Source of the DNA: Ignelater luminosus
Taxonomy: Eukaryota; Arthropoda; Insecta; Coleoptera; Elateridae
Length of the DNA: 64,000 bases
Direction of reading: 5' to 3'
NCBI GenBank assembly: GCA_011009095.1
Contig: VTPC01091272.1
Span: 607,016 to 671,015 of the forward strand
The notes beneath the pieces were generated by a model. The model had not been told where the DNA came from, did no database searches, and worked only from the letters and a program-made list of their open reading frames with translations. Numbering within the stretch: position 1 is the first letter of the stretch; every line of letters begins with the position of its first letter. This document shows, piece after piece, positions 1 through 10,600 of the stretch. Both the position numbers and the translations under genes were made by a program.

Positions 1-114
1 GTAAATAGTAACAGGTTGAAATCTTTTGAACTCCGACACAGTGATCACAACACATGGCTGGAAGTCATACGATTTAAGTTGTCATAAACTACTATCTCTA
101 GTTCTAGGTTAATA

Positions 115-142
115 AAGGTTGAACACGCCAAAACCTAGGCAC
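115..142 (+). repeat. Left terminal inverted repeat of the Tc1/mariner element
   Basis: This 28-bp sequence is the reverse complement of 1377-1404 with two mismatches, both in its inner third. TA at 113-114 immediately outside it is the target-site duplication. Confidence 0.95.
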
Positions 143-267
143 GAATAAGAACTTACTAGTGCTAAGATAAGAGACATAGGTTGTTTTTTATTTTGACAAA
201 ACATATCTAGCAGCCATAGAAACAAAATGTGACAATTGATATTTTTTGTTGTTCATTCGTTGTTAAC

Positions 268-1277
268 ATGGCAAGCCGTCAACTTCAGCTACGTGAAATT
301 ATCGTGCACGAAAACACTAAAAATCTTCTAATGAGTTATAAAGCACTAGCAAGAAAGTTAAATTATCCTCAATCAACTGCTTGTTCTGTTTTAAAAAAGT
401 TTCGAGACCGTTTAACAATGGAAAGGAAACCAGGAAGCGGAGGAAAACAAGGAGTGAAGGACAAAAAGAAGGAACAACGCGTATTACAGCTTTTTGTATC
501 CAATCCCAAGTTGTCATCGCGTGATGTGGCTAAAAAGATAAAAGTGTCCCAATCATATGTACAAAACGTTAGGAGTAGAGCTAGTTTAAAAAGTTATAAG
601 GCCCAAATTGCACCTGATCGTAATGCTAAACAGAATTTAACTGCCAAAACATAGATCGAGGAAATTGCACAAAAATTTTTTTAACAAGATATGAATGCAT
701 GGTGATGGATGACGAAACTTATATCAAAGCAAATTCCGGGTCACGAGTTTTACACCAGCAAAAGTCGTAAAGATGCTCCAGAAGATTATAAACTTAAAAA
801 AAGGTCCAAGTATTCAAAAAAATACTTACTTTGGCAAGCTATTTGTAGCTGTGGAAAAAGAAGTCTGTCATTCATCACCACGGGAACAATAAACCAGGAA
901 ATTTACAAAACGGAATGCTTGCAAAAGCAGCTTCTGCCTTTTCTACGAGAGCATAAGTCATAACCATTGTTTTGGCCAGACTTAGCCAGTTGCCACTATG
1001 CTAAATCAGTGGAAGAGTTGTATGAGCAAATGGAGTTGTTGTAGTTCCCAAAGACTGCAATCCCCCCAACAGTCCTAAACTTCGACCAATCGAAGGGTAT
1101 TGGTCTATAATGAAATACATATTAAAAAAGAAAGGTGGAGAAGCAAATTCCGTGGCTGACCTACAGAAATCCTGGTCATGGGCTACAAAAAGAGTCAGCG
1201 ATGAGGACGTGCAAACCCGAATAAGTCGTATACGACGTAAAGTACGTTCTGTGGCGTATGCTGGTAAATTAGAGTAA
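268..1277 (+). pseudogene. Broken Tc1/mariner-type transposase
   Basis: The product would have been a DDE transposase that binds the terminal repeats and cuts and pastes the element. The reading starts at ATG 268 (MASRQLQLRE...). Its N-terminal part holds two helix-turn-helix-like segments (YKALARKLNYPQSTACSVLKK and LSSRDVAKKIKVSQSYV) separated by a GRPR-like linker, KPGSGGK. This frame stops at 652-654. The catalytic region continues in pieces. MDDETYIK (705-728, another frame) carries the first Asp. WPDLASCHY (973-999, back in the first frame after a TAA at 961-963) carries the second Asp. NPPNSPKLRPIEGYW (about 1061-1105, shifted frame) carries the final Glu. The frame ends at TAA 1275-1277. 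The second-Asp to Glu spacing is about 36-37 residues rather than the 34 of classic Tc1, so the subfamily is left open. At least three frame changes and two internal stops make it a pseudogene. Confidence 0.92.
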
Positions 1278-1376
1278 ACAAATATTGTTCACATGTAAAA
1301 GACATCATAAATAAATAAAGTATCTTTTGTTTTTGTTCAAATAATAACTTCTTTTTTTTATAAAATAAAATTTTAA

Positions 1377-1404
1377 GTGCCCACGTTTTGGCGTGTTCAA
1401 CCTT
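1377..1404 (-). repeat. Right terminal inverted repeat of the Tc1/mariner element
   Basis: It mirrors 115-142. TA at 1405-1406 immediately outside is the second copy of the target dinucleotide. Confidence 0.95.
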
Positions 1405-1406
1405 TA

Positions 1407-3175
1407 ATATAATTCGGCCATACACGTGCTAAATACTGTTTGGAGAATGTTATACAGACCGTTGTTGCTCTGCTGAGAATAAATAATTTATGCGAGTAAG
1501 CTTTTTGGTCATTTACCAACTCCAAAATCTCTTTCAGGTAAGGAAACAAGCACCTGCGCCACATTCACTTTTTAACTGTATATATCTAAAGCCCTTCGAA
1601 ATTATTTATCTAAATTAGCCTTGGGACCAATTTAGAGGATTCTAAATTGGTATAGCCAATCAAAAAGTAAATGTAAGGCAAGTGTTTGCTGCCTTTATTC
1701 TCCAAATTGATCTTGGGAACTTCCAAATTGATTTCTGCCAATTTCAAACTGACTACTACAGAGTTTTAAAACTGACTTCAGATGTCCATCAGCTACTATA
1801 TTTGTTTGATGACAAATAACTTAAGAGAATTTGAGGTTAGAAACTCACCATGGTGGAAGTGTGCGAGAATAACAACTTCCCCACGTGAGAGGCTTGCAGC
1901 AATATTTTTTCCTTTTAGCTACAAAGTTTAGTTAAAGCAATCAAATAGGCTACTTATCTTCATTAAGAAAAGTTGGATAGAACAGAATTTTCTCTTTTAT
2001 CTGTACCTCAACTTGAAAGTTTGTGGTCATGCTCCATTATTAGTTAACGTTCTTTACACTTTCTTAAGGCGTCACAGAAAGTGCCAAATGAACTGCCACT
2101 CATGTCAGATTTGTCAAACTTGTTGAGGTCGATTCTTCCATAATTTTACCTCACTGGGGATTATTATAAATAAATTGCCATAATCTGTTTACTTTTTGTG
2201 GATCAACACATTGTTGACAACCTTTCTTTAATTCCATATTTTTCAATGAATGAGTGCACGGTGTCTTTGGAATTTAAAATATAGGCATTTCTTTAGTGGA
2301 CTTTTTCCAAAAAAAAATCAAACCTTTTCCCGCAATTTCGTCCAACGATTATGAATAAGGAAAAAACAGAAACGTTAAATAAACATTTGCAGTACCAATT
2401 GCGTATTATAAAAATATTGCAAAAATAAAATATTACAAGGTAGCGGAGATTAGATTTCATATCTTGATCGGGGATCAATAAGAAGTTTCGAAATACGGAG
2501 AAAACTTTATTAATCGACTTCTTCCATATATTTGGTTCACCAGATTCTCCTGTTGTCTTGATTGTTAATATTTAAACTAATTGTAAAACAAAATTATACA
2601 CTTTTGCTTTTTAGAAATCATTAGATGCATTTAAAATTTAAACACCGTGGTATTTGTTTCTACTTTCTTAATTTCAAGCCAAAATGGCTTATCACAGTAA
2701 TTGTTTCTCTGCTGAAGGCATTCAATGTTGTATCCTTTAAGAAACAAGGATTTGCCTTTTTTGCGGTCCACTGAAATCTTTCAATTTTTATTAATATTTT
2801 CCGTAAATGTTGAATAAATCTAAGAAGAGCTTGTAGTTTGAAACTTTTTGATTGGCACTGTTTATCTATAGTATACAGTTGCTAATTTCTTTTCATAAAA
2901 GTTCTTGATGAAATATACAAGAAAGGTTGACTGTTTTGGAATTTTCTTGGTCTTTTCATAATGACTTGACTTAATGACTTTATCTTTCTCAATAGGTATT
3001 TTTGATTTCTGCAGTTTCCGTGCTTTTGTAGCATTTTCTGTTTATGCCGATCACTTTTTGAACTTTGAATTTCAAGCCCACAGTTTTCTTCTGAAAGATC
3101 AACGTCTTCAAAATTGAGACTTTACATAAGTTCTTTCTATTCAAATTTATTCAAAATTGCAAATCGCAATACTTT
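1407..3175. other. AT-rich non-coding DNA with one perfect hairpin
   Basis: No coding potential is seen on either strand. At 1626-1651 there is a perfect 11-bp stem (ACCAATTTAGA ... TCTAAATTGGT) around a 4-nt loop. Short CCAAATTGAT-like phrases recur nearby (1700-1760), with two copies of an AAATT..YCTTGGGA phrase, suggesting a decayed repeat. A minus-strand CCACCATG abutting GTGAGT ends near 1848 but has no supporting exon. Confidence 0.6.
1626..1651. repeat. Perfect 11-bp inverted repeat (4-nt loop)
   Basis: ACCAATTTAGA at 1626-1636 is the exact reverse complement of TCTAAATTGGT at 1641-1651, with GGAT between. It may be a relic of a palindromic repeat or a transposon end. No T-run follows and there is no bacterial context, so it is not called a terminator. 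Confidence 0.7.
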
Positions 3176-3179
3176 AATT

Positions 3180-3330
3180 TATTTTTTTTTTCATTTTTCG
3201 GTATGGATCATATGGCCCCGTAAATTCGATTTCAGACCCTACACATTTCTTCCTAATTCCTGACTCGAACTCATGTTGGTTCGGTATAGCTTCGCTCTAT
3301 ATTTACCATTTAGACTATGTGAAGTGTACG
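3180..3330 (-). repeat. tRNA-derived SINE-like repeat
   Basis: Read on the minus strand, 3317-3302 is TAGTCTAAATGGTAAA, close to an RNA polymerase III A box. GAGTTCGAGTC at 3272-3262 is close to a B box (GGTTCRANTCC). The separation of about 45 nt is normal for tRNA genes. The T stem does not pair and no acceptor stem closes, so this is not a functional tRNA. About 60 nt of unrelated sequence follows, then an A-rich tail on the same strand (plus-strand T-run near 3182-3198), which is the layout of a tRNA-derived SINE transcribed leftwards. Target duplications were not resolved. An old tRNA pseudogene is the alternative. Confidence 0.5.
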
Positions 3331-3360
3331 AGTAACAGGTAACTGCTAGGCTGGCCAGGC

Positions 3361-6119
3361 TGATATTTTTATTTTTTATAATTTTAACTGGATTGATTGA
3401 ATTAAATTTTGTTATTAGTATTCTTACCTTTTGAAAGAGATCTTTAGATCTCTAGATACTTTTCGATATCTTTGCATATTTCGTATTACATTCATTGCTT
3501 ATGGTTCTTATCTTTGCAATGACATCTTTTAACTCGTTCGACAATTTAGAGAGTAGATTTTGTTATTGTAAGAAATATCACACGTTGCTTTTACCAATAT
3601 ATGACCGCAAATGGCTTGTCGTGGTCAAAAAATTTTGTTTTTGAATAGAAACAATAAGTGTCTAAAAAGTCCTAGACGATATGAATTATACTTAATAAAA
3701 TCGTTTTTCCTCTAACTGCAAAATAAAACACGTGTTGCGTTAATTGTGTGGCTATTAAGGAAACTTTAAACGAAGACGACGAGGTTGTAAAGTTTTAACA
3801 AAAATCCCATTTAGAACATAAATATAAAGTTCCAATGGTTCTCTAACCCATAGTGCTAATACGGCTTCTTTAAAGTTTCTTATTATCTCCGTTGCACGGG
3901 AAGGTTCCTCGTCCACTTATCAATGATCTGCTGGAATCGGTGTCTGGTGCTAGTTTTCTCTAAGGGTCAGCAGGCATGCAAAAATTCGGAAGTCCAAAAG
4001 AGTTTGATTGTAAGAACCTGAACGACTGGAAAAATTTAAGATTCTATAAAGATCGGGAGCCTAAAAAAAACCTAAAAGTCTACAAAAACTTACATATTGC
4101 AGAGACCTGAGCCCTTTATGAACAAAGACCTGGCAAGAATCTAATACTCTGCAAAACCACAAATAACCATATTATGTTGCTATAAACCTGGAAATCTATA
4201 GAAACATCGGAAGTCACAAAAGGGCTTATTCTTCATCTTGGTTTGCCATGTAATGGTAAAAGGATTCCTCTCTTGAATTGAAATCAGTGCCATATCAGCT
4301 ACTTGAGCGTTCCAAGGCCATAACCTCCAAATATCTTCTTATAATCTCTTTTACTTGCTTTATAAACTAAATTAACGGAGTTAATGTCTGTGGGCTCTCC
4401 CCTTGCCAGGAAGGTAGTCTTGATTGAAAGAAATATTCCAAAGGTTCTGGGTATTTAAAAAGGAAACGTATTCCTTGGAAAAAGAAAATTGAAAGTTAGC
4501 AATTGCTCTGAATTTTTGTTAGTAACTATGAGTGAATATGGCAAAGCTTGAAAGAAGATCTTGAAAACTTAAACTTAATAAAAATCATTTTAATAGCTAC
4601 CATACGATCTGTGGAGCATCAATTAGTCAAAATTACAAATTATGACTTTTTTTAAAGATGGCAGGATGGTGAGCTTTAAATCTATTCAAATTTAGGGCAA
4701 CGGAAAACAATTTTGCCCGCGGTCGGCCAAAACCCTAACGACGACCCTGGTTCAATAGGCAAAAAGAAAACCAGATTGGAAATAAGTAGGACTTACTTCA
4801 GAAAATGAGTTGAGATTTGAGAAGTAACAGGTGTTTCTCTGTATTTTACTTAATTTTAAATAATTTTGTTACTGTATTGCTTTCTGTAGTAGTCAATAAA
4901 TTTGCTTAGATTATATCGTGAACTATTTGGAAAGTGAAGATGGTATACCAAGAACAAAACAGATATCTTCTCAACGTTATATATACTTACATTTTATCCA
5001 CTTATCCTCTAGAGCAAATATATTTCCTTTAATAAAAACCTAAACAGAGAAAAGACCTCAATAAAAATTGTGTTCTCAATGAATTCTAAAAAAGTTTTTT
5101 CTGGTGTATCCTTGTAGTTTGAACGTTAAAGGAAAGATTTTCCATTATAAATTGTATAATTTTGATGATTTTAAAAACCATTAAGTTTTTTTGCTTAGTG
5201 TGTATACCTGACGATCTCAGGGGACAGTGTTTTTAATACTGGAAAAATTTTAGAAAGTTTATTGTCCATAGAAGTTATTTTGGTAACCCTTTTAAACAAT
5301 TATTGACTCTTTAGCTACTGTTTAATGGTTTATGTTTAATCTTCTTGATCTCATTAATTTAAGCGTGTGTTTTTGTAATAAAAAACATTACGATTTTGGT
5401 CTTTAAAAGATTTGATTTTTAAAAGACCTAAATTTATCTCAAAATACCGCTATTAATTAACATACAATTTTTAATAAGAAAACGAGACGTGTCCTTTTCT
5501 TCTTTTTTGATAATTGACACTTTTATTTGCTTTGAGAGGGAAAAAATTGTTTTTGTAGAAATTTCTTTTAAAAACAAATCTTAAAACTTCTTTAAAAGTA
5601 AAATTCTCAAGTTTGCGAGTATTAGGTATGGAGTGAGCAAGCAGAAAGTAAAATAAAATTTTATTTAATCCAAACGAAGTTAAAAAAAACCGTAGGAAAA
5701 AAATAAAGTGTCATTTTAATTAAAGCTAAAGGGAAATTAACTGCGGCTTTTGTTTTGGTATTTTGTTACTTTTATGGTATTATAAGAATTAATAAACAGA
5801 TTTTATTTATTAATTTTTGGGAAAAATAAATTTTTGTAATTTGTTGCGTTTTGAATTTTAAAATTCCTTCTTTGATAAAACACGCCAGATTAGAGCGAAG
5901 TTAAATAATAATTAAGTCGTAAACCGGTATGTGTTTTATTAATCCATAATTTAATATAACAGTATGAATAAGAACAAATAATTAAATTTGTTTCTGAAAG
6001 CTGTCTCTTATTTACAAAGGCTACAAAGTGCAAAGAGTAAGCAGTAGTAGGTACGTATAAATTTTCCGCAAAACGTACTAATCTCCACAAAAATCTGTCT
6101 CAAATGTAGAGTTTCTCAT
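3361..6119. other. AT-rich non-coding DNA
   Basis: No exons are recognised. From about 3975 to 4215 there is a purine-rich stretch built of loosely repeated phrases (GACCTG, AACCTG, CTACAAAAAC, CTGCAAAAC), annotated separately. The remainder is A/T-rich with poly-A and poly-T runs. Confidence 0.6.
3975..4215 (+). repeat. Degenerate minisatellite-like tract
   Basis: Short phrases recur at irregular 15-40 bp steps: AAGAACCTGAA, GCAGAGACCTGAG, AAAGACCTGGC, ATAAACCTGGAAA, alternating with CTACAAAAAC, CTGCAAAAC and CTATAGAAAC. A similar mixture occurs in reverse orientation near 36705-36885, suggesting one dispersed family. Divergence is high and no clean unit can be drawn by eye. Confidence 0.4.
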
Positions 6120-6400
6120 TTAATACTGTTGAAACGGACGAAAGGATCGACTTCGCGTAGAACGTATCCAAAGAAATGTCCACGTGCGGACTAGAGGTAA
6201 ACTCAAAACTGACATCCGCCTCACGTCGTCAACCGGAAACCAATATTGATACCAACAAACTTTTGAGGGACTTGAACGCGTATTTGCACGAAGGCTGCTA
6301 TCTAAACTAGAGTCCGTGAAGCTTCAAAGCTCAGAGTAGAGTGTAGAGAGCGGCGCAAAAGCAGTTATACGCAAGTTCTCGTTGGCAGTGGTAGTAGGCA
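6120..6400 (+). promoter_or_regulatory. Candidate CpG-enriched promoter block
   Basis: This stretch stands out from its surroundings by GC content and frequent CpG (CTTCGCGTAG, CCTCACGTCGTCAACCGG, GAACGCGTATTTGC, GAGCGGCGC). AAGCAGTTATACGC at 6359-6372 contains GCAGTT, close to the arthropod initiator, and would place transcription start near 6363. No TATA box lies about 30 bp upstream. The block leads into a T/A-rich leader that ends in a splice donor at 6872. The promoter role is inferred from composition and position only. Confidence 0.4.
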
Positions 6401-6871
6401 ATTTCAATCTTCCTATGCATGTGTAAGTGCGCTCTCTGTGTTAGTGTATCTAACACTTTCTAGTGTTAAGTGATTCGGACCGACACACTAATTTGGTGGT
6501 GTTCCGATAAGGATTATTTTTTTAATCATTTTTGTTTTTCATTTTTATTTTTTGGACAAAATGTGTGTTGTTGTTTAGTGCAATTGAAAAGTTAAAGGAT
6601 AAAATAAACTTTTTATAAATCATATTGAATAAATATAAAAAGAAATTAAGAAAAGAAAGTTGTTTTAAAACTAACCAAGAGTGTTTTTTAGTTGGTTTAT
6701 TAGTGAAGCAATCTGGAAATAAGTGTAAAAAGAATATTTAAAAGGCGAACATCTGTTGAAAGGTGTAAACGAAAAGTGTTTTTAGTTTATCAAACAATTA
6801 AAACTTTGTTGGTTTTTATTTACGATTAGATAAGGAAATTGGATGATCGATTGCAAACGGAATCAAGAAAG
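6363..6871 (+). other. Candidate 5' UTR first exon of a plus-strand gene
   Basis: Downstream of the CpG-enriched block is an A/T-rich leader-like stretch ending AATCAAGAAAG followed by GTAAAAAT (donor GT at 6872-6873). An ATG at 6843 opens MIDCKRNQER directly into the donor and has an in-frame TAA just upstream. It could therefore begin a protein whose next exon lies downstream, or be a short upstream ORF. I do not recognise the gene. The nearest strong plus-strand exon candidate is 46 kb away (52936), so a very long first intron would be required. The 5' limit is a guess. Confidence 0.35.
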
Positions 6872-7902
6872 GTAAAAATAATATTAATTATCATCTCGTC
6901 AAATGGGGCAACCCTTCTCTATTTACTGCTTGTTTTCGATGGGCGATTAGCCGGAGCTTTTTGTGACGCGTCGCGAATAGCTTTATTGGCTTTTGAGCTT
7001 TCTTGTTACTTTTCTGTAACTCTCTATAAAAGCCAATCGCATTACCTAAATTAAAAATCATATCGTTCCTCATTTAACAAAGTTGCATTTAAAAGTTTTT
7101 AAATTTTAATTAGATTCCGTGTAGAAAAAATTATCGTCCAAAGAAAAAAGAAGAAATTATGTGCTCGAAATAATTTCAATAAATACTTGGGTTCCTATGT
7201 TAATAAAACTGATAACAAAATGAGCAACAAGGTTTATCAATTTGTATAATTAGATTTGCGCGGTAATATTAGCTCAACTAGCGAGAAGCAGGATATTTTG
7301 CAGGATACTTTTTTACGGGAAAAACCTGTTTTTATGAAATTCCATCTTTATAGGTCTCTGGTTGTATGAAACCACTTTCGGATTATGAAAAATTGTTTTC
7401 GAATCGGTCGGATTTATAAATAATGGAGTATAACGGAGTGTATACGAGTATTATTCAAATTTTATTTCGTTTTTCACTAAATTTTTTTCATACTAAACTA
7501 CAAAGAAATGCTTGTCTTATTATTATAACATATTCAAGCGTTACTTTCCTTGCGTAAGCAAATACATATCCTTTGTGTATGTGAAACTCGATTCGATTTG
7601 TCGATTAGAGATAACAAGGTCGTTTACATTCCACTTGAAAACTGATTTCTGAATTGCTTTTGTGTTTTTCTTTTTTCCTTCTTTTTTTAACGTATCTAGA
7701 AATTTATTGGAAACTTTTCGCACCTCGTTTCGCAATGTTAAATATGTCTTTAGCAGCTGAAAGAGAGTTGCAGGTGTTGCAAATTTCAGATTTTATGCAA
7801 AACGTTTTCTTTTACACGCGCGTACGTAATAAATATTATTATACAGTCGTGTTGGAAAAAGATAGTGAAACAACAGCTACCTAACCTGAATAAATGACGA
7901 GT

Positions 7903-7910
7903 TATAAAAG
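7903..7910 (+). promoter_or_regulatory. TATA-box-like motif
   Basis: TATAAAAG sits in a CG-flanked context (GTTATAAAAGCGGAAG), an unusually good TATA match in a non-homopolymeric setting. A pyrimidine (GA/CT) tract lies 140-220 bp downstream. No ORF or clear initiator follows, so it may be a chance match or a minor promoter. Confidence 0.2.
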
Positions 7911-8049
7911 CGGAAGTGGCCGGATCTTTGTTTTGATTGCCTTATCGAATAACTTTGTGGGCGACAGCCAGTTTTAGTGGATTAAGATCGCTTCATGTTC
8001 AAACTGCTTAGCGTTTCTTACGCACACCCTCGTTACAATATTAACTGGC

Positions 8050-8127
8050 CTCCAACCCTCTTCCTCTCTTCTTCCCAATGAAATTCGCTCGTTCCTTCTC
8101 TCTTTCTCTTCCTCCTCTCTTTTCTTT
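8050..8127. repeat. CT-rich pyrimidine tract
   Basis: About 80 bp is almost entirely C and T on the plus strand (CTTCCTCTCTTCTTCCC, TCTCTCTTTCTCTTCC), broken by AATGAAATTCG. Such GA/CT tracts bind GAGA-type factors in insects and often lie near promoters; here it may simply be low complexity. Confidence 0.7.
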
Positions 8128-8555
8128 ACTATATTCGCCCTCAATATTTGCGGATTACGGTTCGCTGAATAAGTATGTGTTAGTAATTTACCATTTAATA
8201 ATAAAAATATGCCGACTTTTCAGATTTATTTAGATTCTTTTCCCTTTTTATTTATTTATCTAAACATTACATTTTGTATATCATTCATAAATATTATGCG
8301 ACGCTATTACGACTTGTTATATTTATTTGGTTGAATCTTCTCCAAAAATGAAGTGAAAGCTTTTCCTTTTCTTTTTCGATTTATAAATTTAACGAAAATC
8401 TTTATTATTAAAGAGGTCATAACTAGGTTAAATACACGGATCTAGGATGGGACAGGTTAACTAGGCTAAAATATATTAAGCGCGTTATAATATTTTTTAT
8501 AGTTCTTCGGGCTACATTTTCACTGAATTTCCATAAAAAAGATCGTATCGCACTT

Positions 8556-8575
8556 TGTGTGTGTGTATGTGTGTA
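8556..8575. repeat. TG microsatellite
   Basis: Imperfect (TG)n with one A interruption. Confidence 0.85.
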
Positions 8576-9499
8576 CGAGTTTGTAAATCATTTTAGTTTT
8601 TAGGGCTGCGGTAATGAAATTATTATGTGACACAGAGTTGACATAAAATTTTTTCCTGTAATTTTTATCTCTTACAAACATGACATTCTATAATTTTTCT
8701 CTTTCTTCTCTCTTTTTAAAAAAGAAAAAATGATTTGCCTGTTTGAAACAATGAAAGTGTTGAAAAAACAAAATTAATTGGAAAAGAAGGATAAATGGTC
8801 GATTACAGTTATTATAATCATAGGAACAGAGTGGGGTAAATCAAAAAAATGTAGCTCTTATTATTGGGATTGATACTTATCAGTGCATTAGTGGAAAATG
8901 TATTCGTTAACCTATATTTTTATACATAGACTTGTTGATTGTTTCATTTTTAAAACAAAAGTTGTTCGAATGTTTTTTAGTTACTTATTTCAGTTATGTA
9001 TGTTTTTTTTTCTTTATATAATGCATAATAAATATTTAATGAATTATTTACGGCTGGGAATATTTACATAGAAATTTAGACCTCTATAATTTTCCATTTT
9101 ATATTGAAATAGCGACTGTTTGCTTTTCTGGGTTTACAGCCTTTTGATGTTATTACATGACTTGAATAATTTTAGCTTTATGATGAAAAAAATGTAGTTT
9201 TTGACAATCCGACTCCAATTAAATCTCTGCTACCAAGATTATTTTTGCTTTAATAGTATTTGCTCGAAATGAGGTTTATTATTTGCTGTCTGTTGCACGT
9301 TGTTTGGTTAGTACCGTTTCCCTTTGAATTTCATGTCAATTTGATTTACAGTTTCTGGTAACGCCCTCTCAGTATCTTCAATTTAGTTCGGTTAACATAC
9401 ATTATGCCAAAACAATCTTAAAATCTTTTTAGCCGTTTAGCTACGAGAATTCATGTTCTAATCTTCTTAGGAAATTATAAGAAAATACAATTTAAGACA

Positions 9500-10600
9500 G
9501 ACTTGACACTCAACTTTCTAATCTGCTCTGCATTTTAGGTCTTGTTGCTGATTTTTATCAGTTACTTGTTACTGCACAAGAGGGAAAGAGAAAGAGAGAG
9601 AGTGAGAGAGGGAGGGGGGGGTATATATGAATAATTGCCTAAATAAACTTTTCTTTTGTTTTACAATCCAATTTTGACTGACGTATTCTGTATATAGCCC
9701 ATAAATTCTCGAAATGGGTATATTTTTCAAGATATCATTATTCTTTTCGGTATATGACAGAGATCCAAATCTTGTACTCCATCGCTTTTGGAGTTCTGGG
9801 ACCAATTTTGTCAGTAATATTGGTTGATATCTCTCACTATTCATTATCTAGAGATATAGACCGAGTAGACCAGGTCCATCAAAAAACGAAACTAAGACAT
9901 CTGTGTAAAAGGATGTTTTAAGTGTGTGTTTCAAAAAATCTGCTCGATACTAAAATGCTTCCTTTAAAAAATGAAAGATAACCAAATCTGGCTTCGTCCT
10001 CCATTAACCTTCTTAAGAAAAGTAAATAGAAGCGTGGGATGGCCGACGCTGTCCAACGGTCTATCTACGATAGCCCAGATTTGAGCTCTGCCATCCATTA
10101 ACCTTCTTCAGAGAATCAAATACGAGTTGGTCTGTTGTATATCTGTGCTCCCTGAAGCAATCTCTTTCCTGGCTTAACGTTCGAGGCCGACTATGTGCTT
10201 AGTATATACTGTACCGAATGAATGACTCCCTGAAACTTTGTAGAGATGATAGACCAAGAATTATCTGACAACTCAACGTAAGGAAGAATTTGCTTCAGTT
10301 ACTTGTTGCTGTTCAAAAAGGAGAGATAATGAGAGATCATATAATAACAATCTCAAAAAGATTTTGTTAGCTTTCAGAAGCAAAAACCAAAAATGAATTT
10401 GGCACTTCTAATTTGTTAGTAACTTAACGTACACCAAGAAGAACTCGCAATCATATACTTTTGAAACAAAATATTCTATCAAATAAGCAGCACCGAGGAT
10501 AGTATCTTTCTTAAACATCTGTTTAGTGTCAGTTTCGCTTTTTGGACCAAACTTTGTTAAAGTTGCCTCCTTTCAATGATTTGTAACTTTCTGAGTCGCA
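9500..10600. repeat. Nested, diverged direct and inverted duplications
   Basis: Three relationships are visible. (1) CAGTTACTTGTTACTG at 9560-9575 with its GA-rich continuation recurs as CAGTTACTTGTTGCTG at 10296-10311 followed by GGAGAGATAATGAGAGA. (2) CCATTAACCTTCTT recurs at 10001-10014 and 10094-10107 with related flanks. (3) About 9873-9922 (CCATCAAAAAACGAAACTAAG) is matched in inverse orientation at 10508-10548 (TCAGTTTCGCTTTTTGGACC), with TTCTTAAACATC beyond. GGACCAATTTTGT (about 9799) and GGACCAAACTTTGT (10543) are a further direct pair. Inverted flanks about 680 bp apart could be ends of a fold-back element. No coding remnant is seen. Confidence 0.55.
9579..9621. repeat. GA-rich microsatellite followed by G-run
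   Basis: AGAGGGAAAGAGAAAGAGAGAG-type repeats run into an 8-G homopolymer (about 9614-9621). The tract directly follows a sequence that recurs at 10296 (see 9500-10600). Confidence 0.85.

Larger units (their letters stand above)
115..1404 (+). mobile_element. Tc1/mariner-superfamily DNA transposon, nearly full length, inactive
   Basis: Seen in the sequence: 28-bp terminal inverted repeats at 115-142 and 1377-1404. They begin AAGGTTGAACACGCCAAAAC on the inward strand at both ends and differ at only two positions. The element is flanked by TA on each side (113-114 and 1405-1406), the TA target duplication that defines the IS630/Tc1/mariner superfamily. The length of 1290 bp is normal for the superfamily. 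It carries one plus-strand transposase reading region, broken by frameshifts and stops, so it could not mobilise itself. Both ends are intact and nearly identical, which suggests a fairly recent insertion despite the broken coding region; trans-mobilisation by a relative is possible. The narrower family name is uncertain. Confidence 0.95.
6874..9500. other. AT-rich non-coding DNA with scattered promoter-like motifs
   Basis: No coding exon is recognised. It contains a TATAAAAG at 7024-7031 and another at 7903-7910 (GAGTTATAAAAGCGG), a pyrimidine tract at 8050-8127 and a TG repeat at 8556-8575. The 7903 TATA-like site is followed by a relatively GC-rich 150 bp but has no convincing initiator about 30 bp downstream. 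Confidence 0.5.

Noticed and set aside
1840-1935. Minus-strand CCACCATG immediately followed by GTGAGT, resembling a first exon ending at the start codon
   Set aside because: There is no promoter-like sequence or partner exon, and a single motif pair like this is expected by chance in 64 kb.
3235-3330. Functional tRNA gene on the minus strand
   Set aside because: The A and B box-like sequences are present, but the T stem and acceptor stem do not pair; it is better explained as a tRNA-derived repeat.
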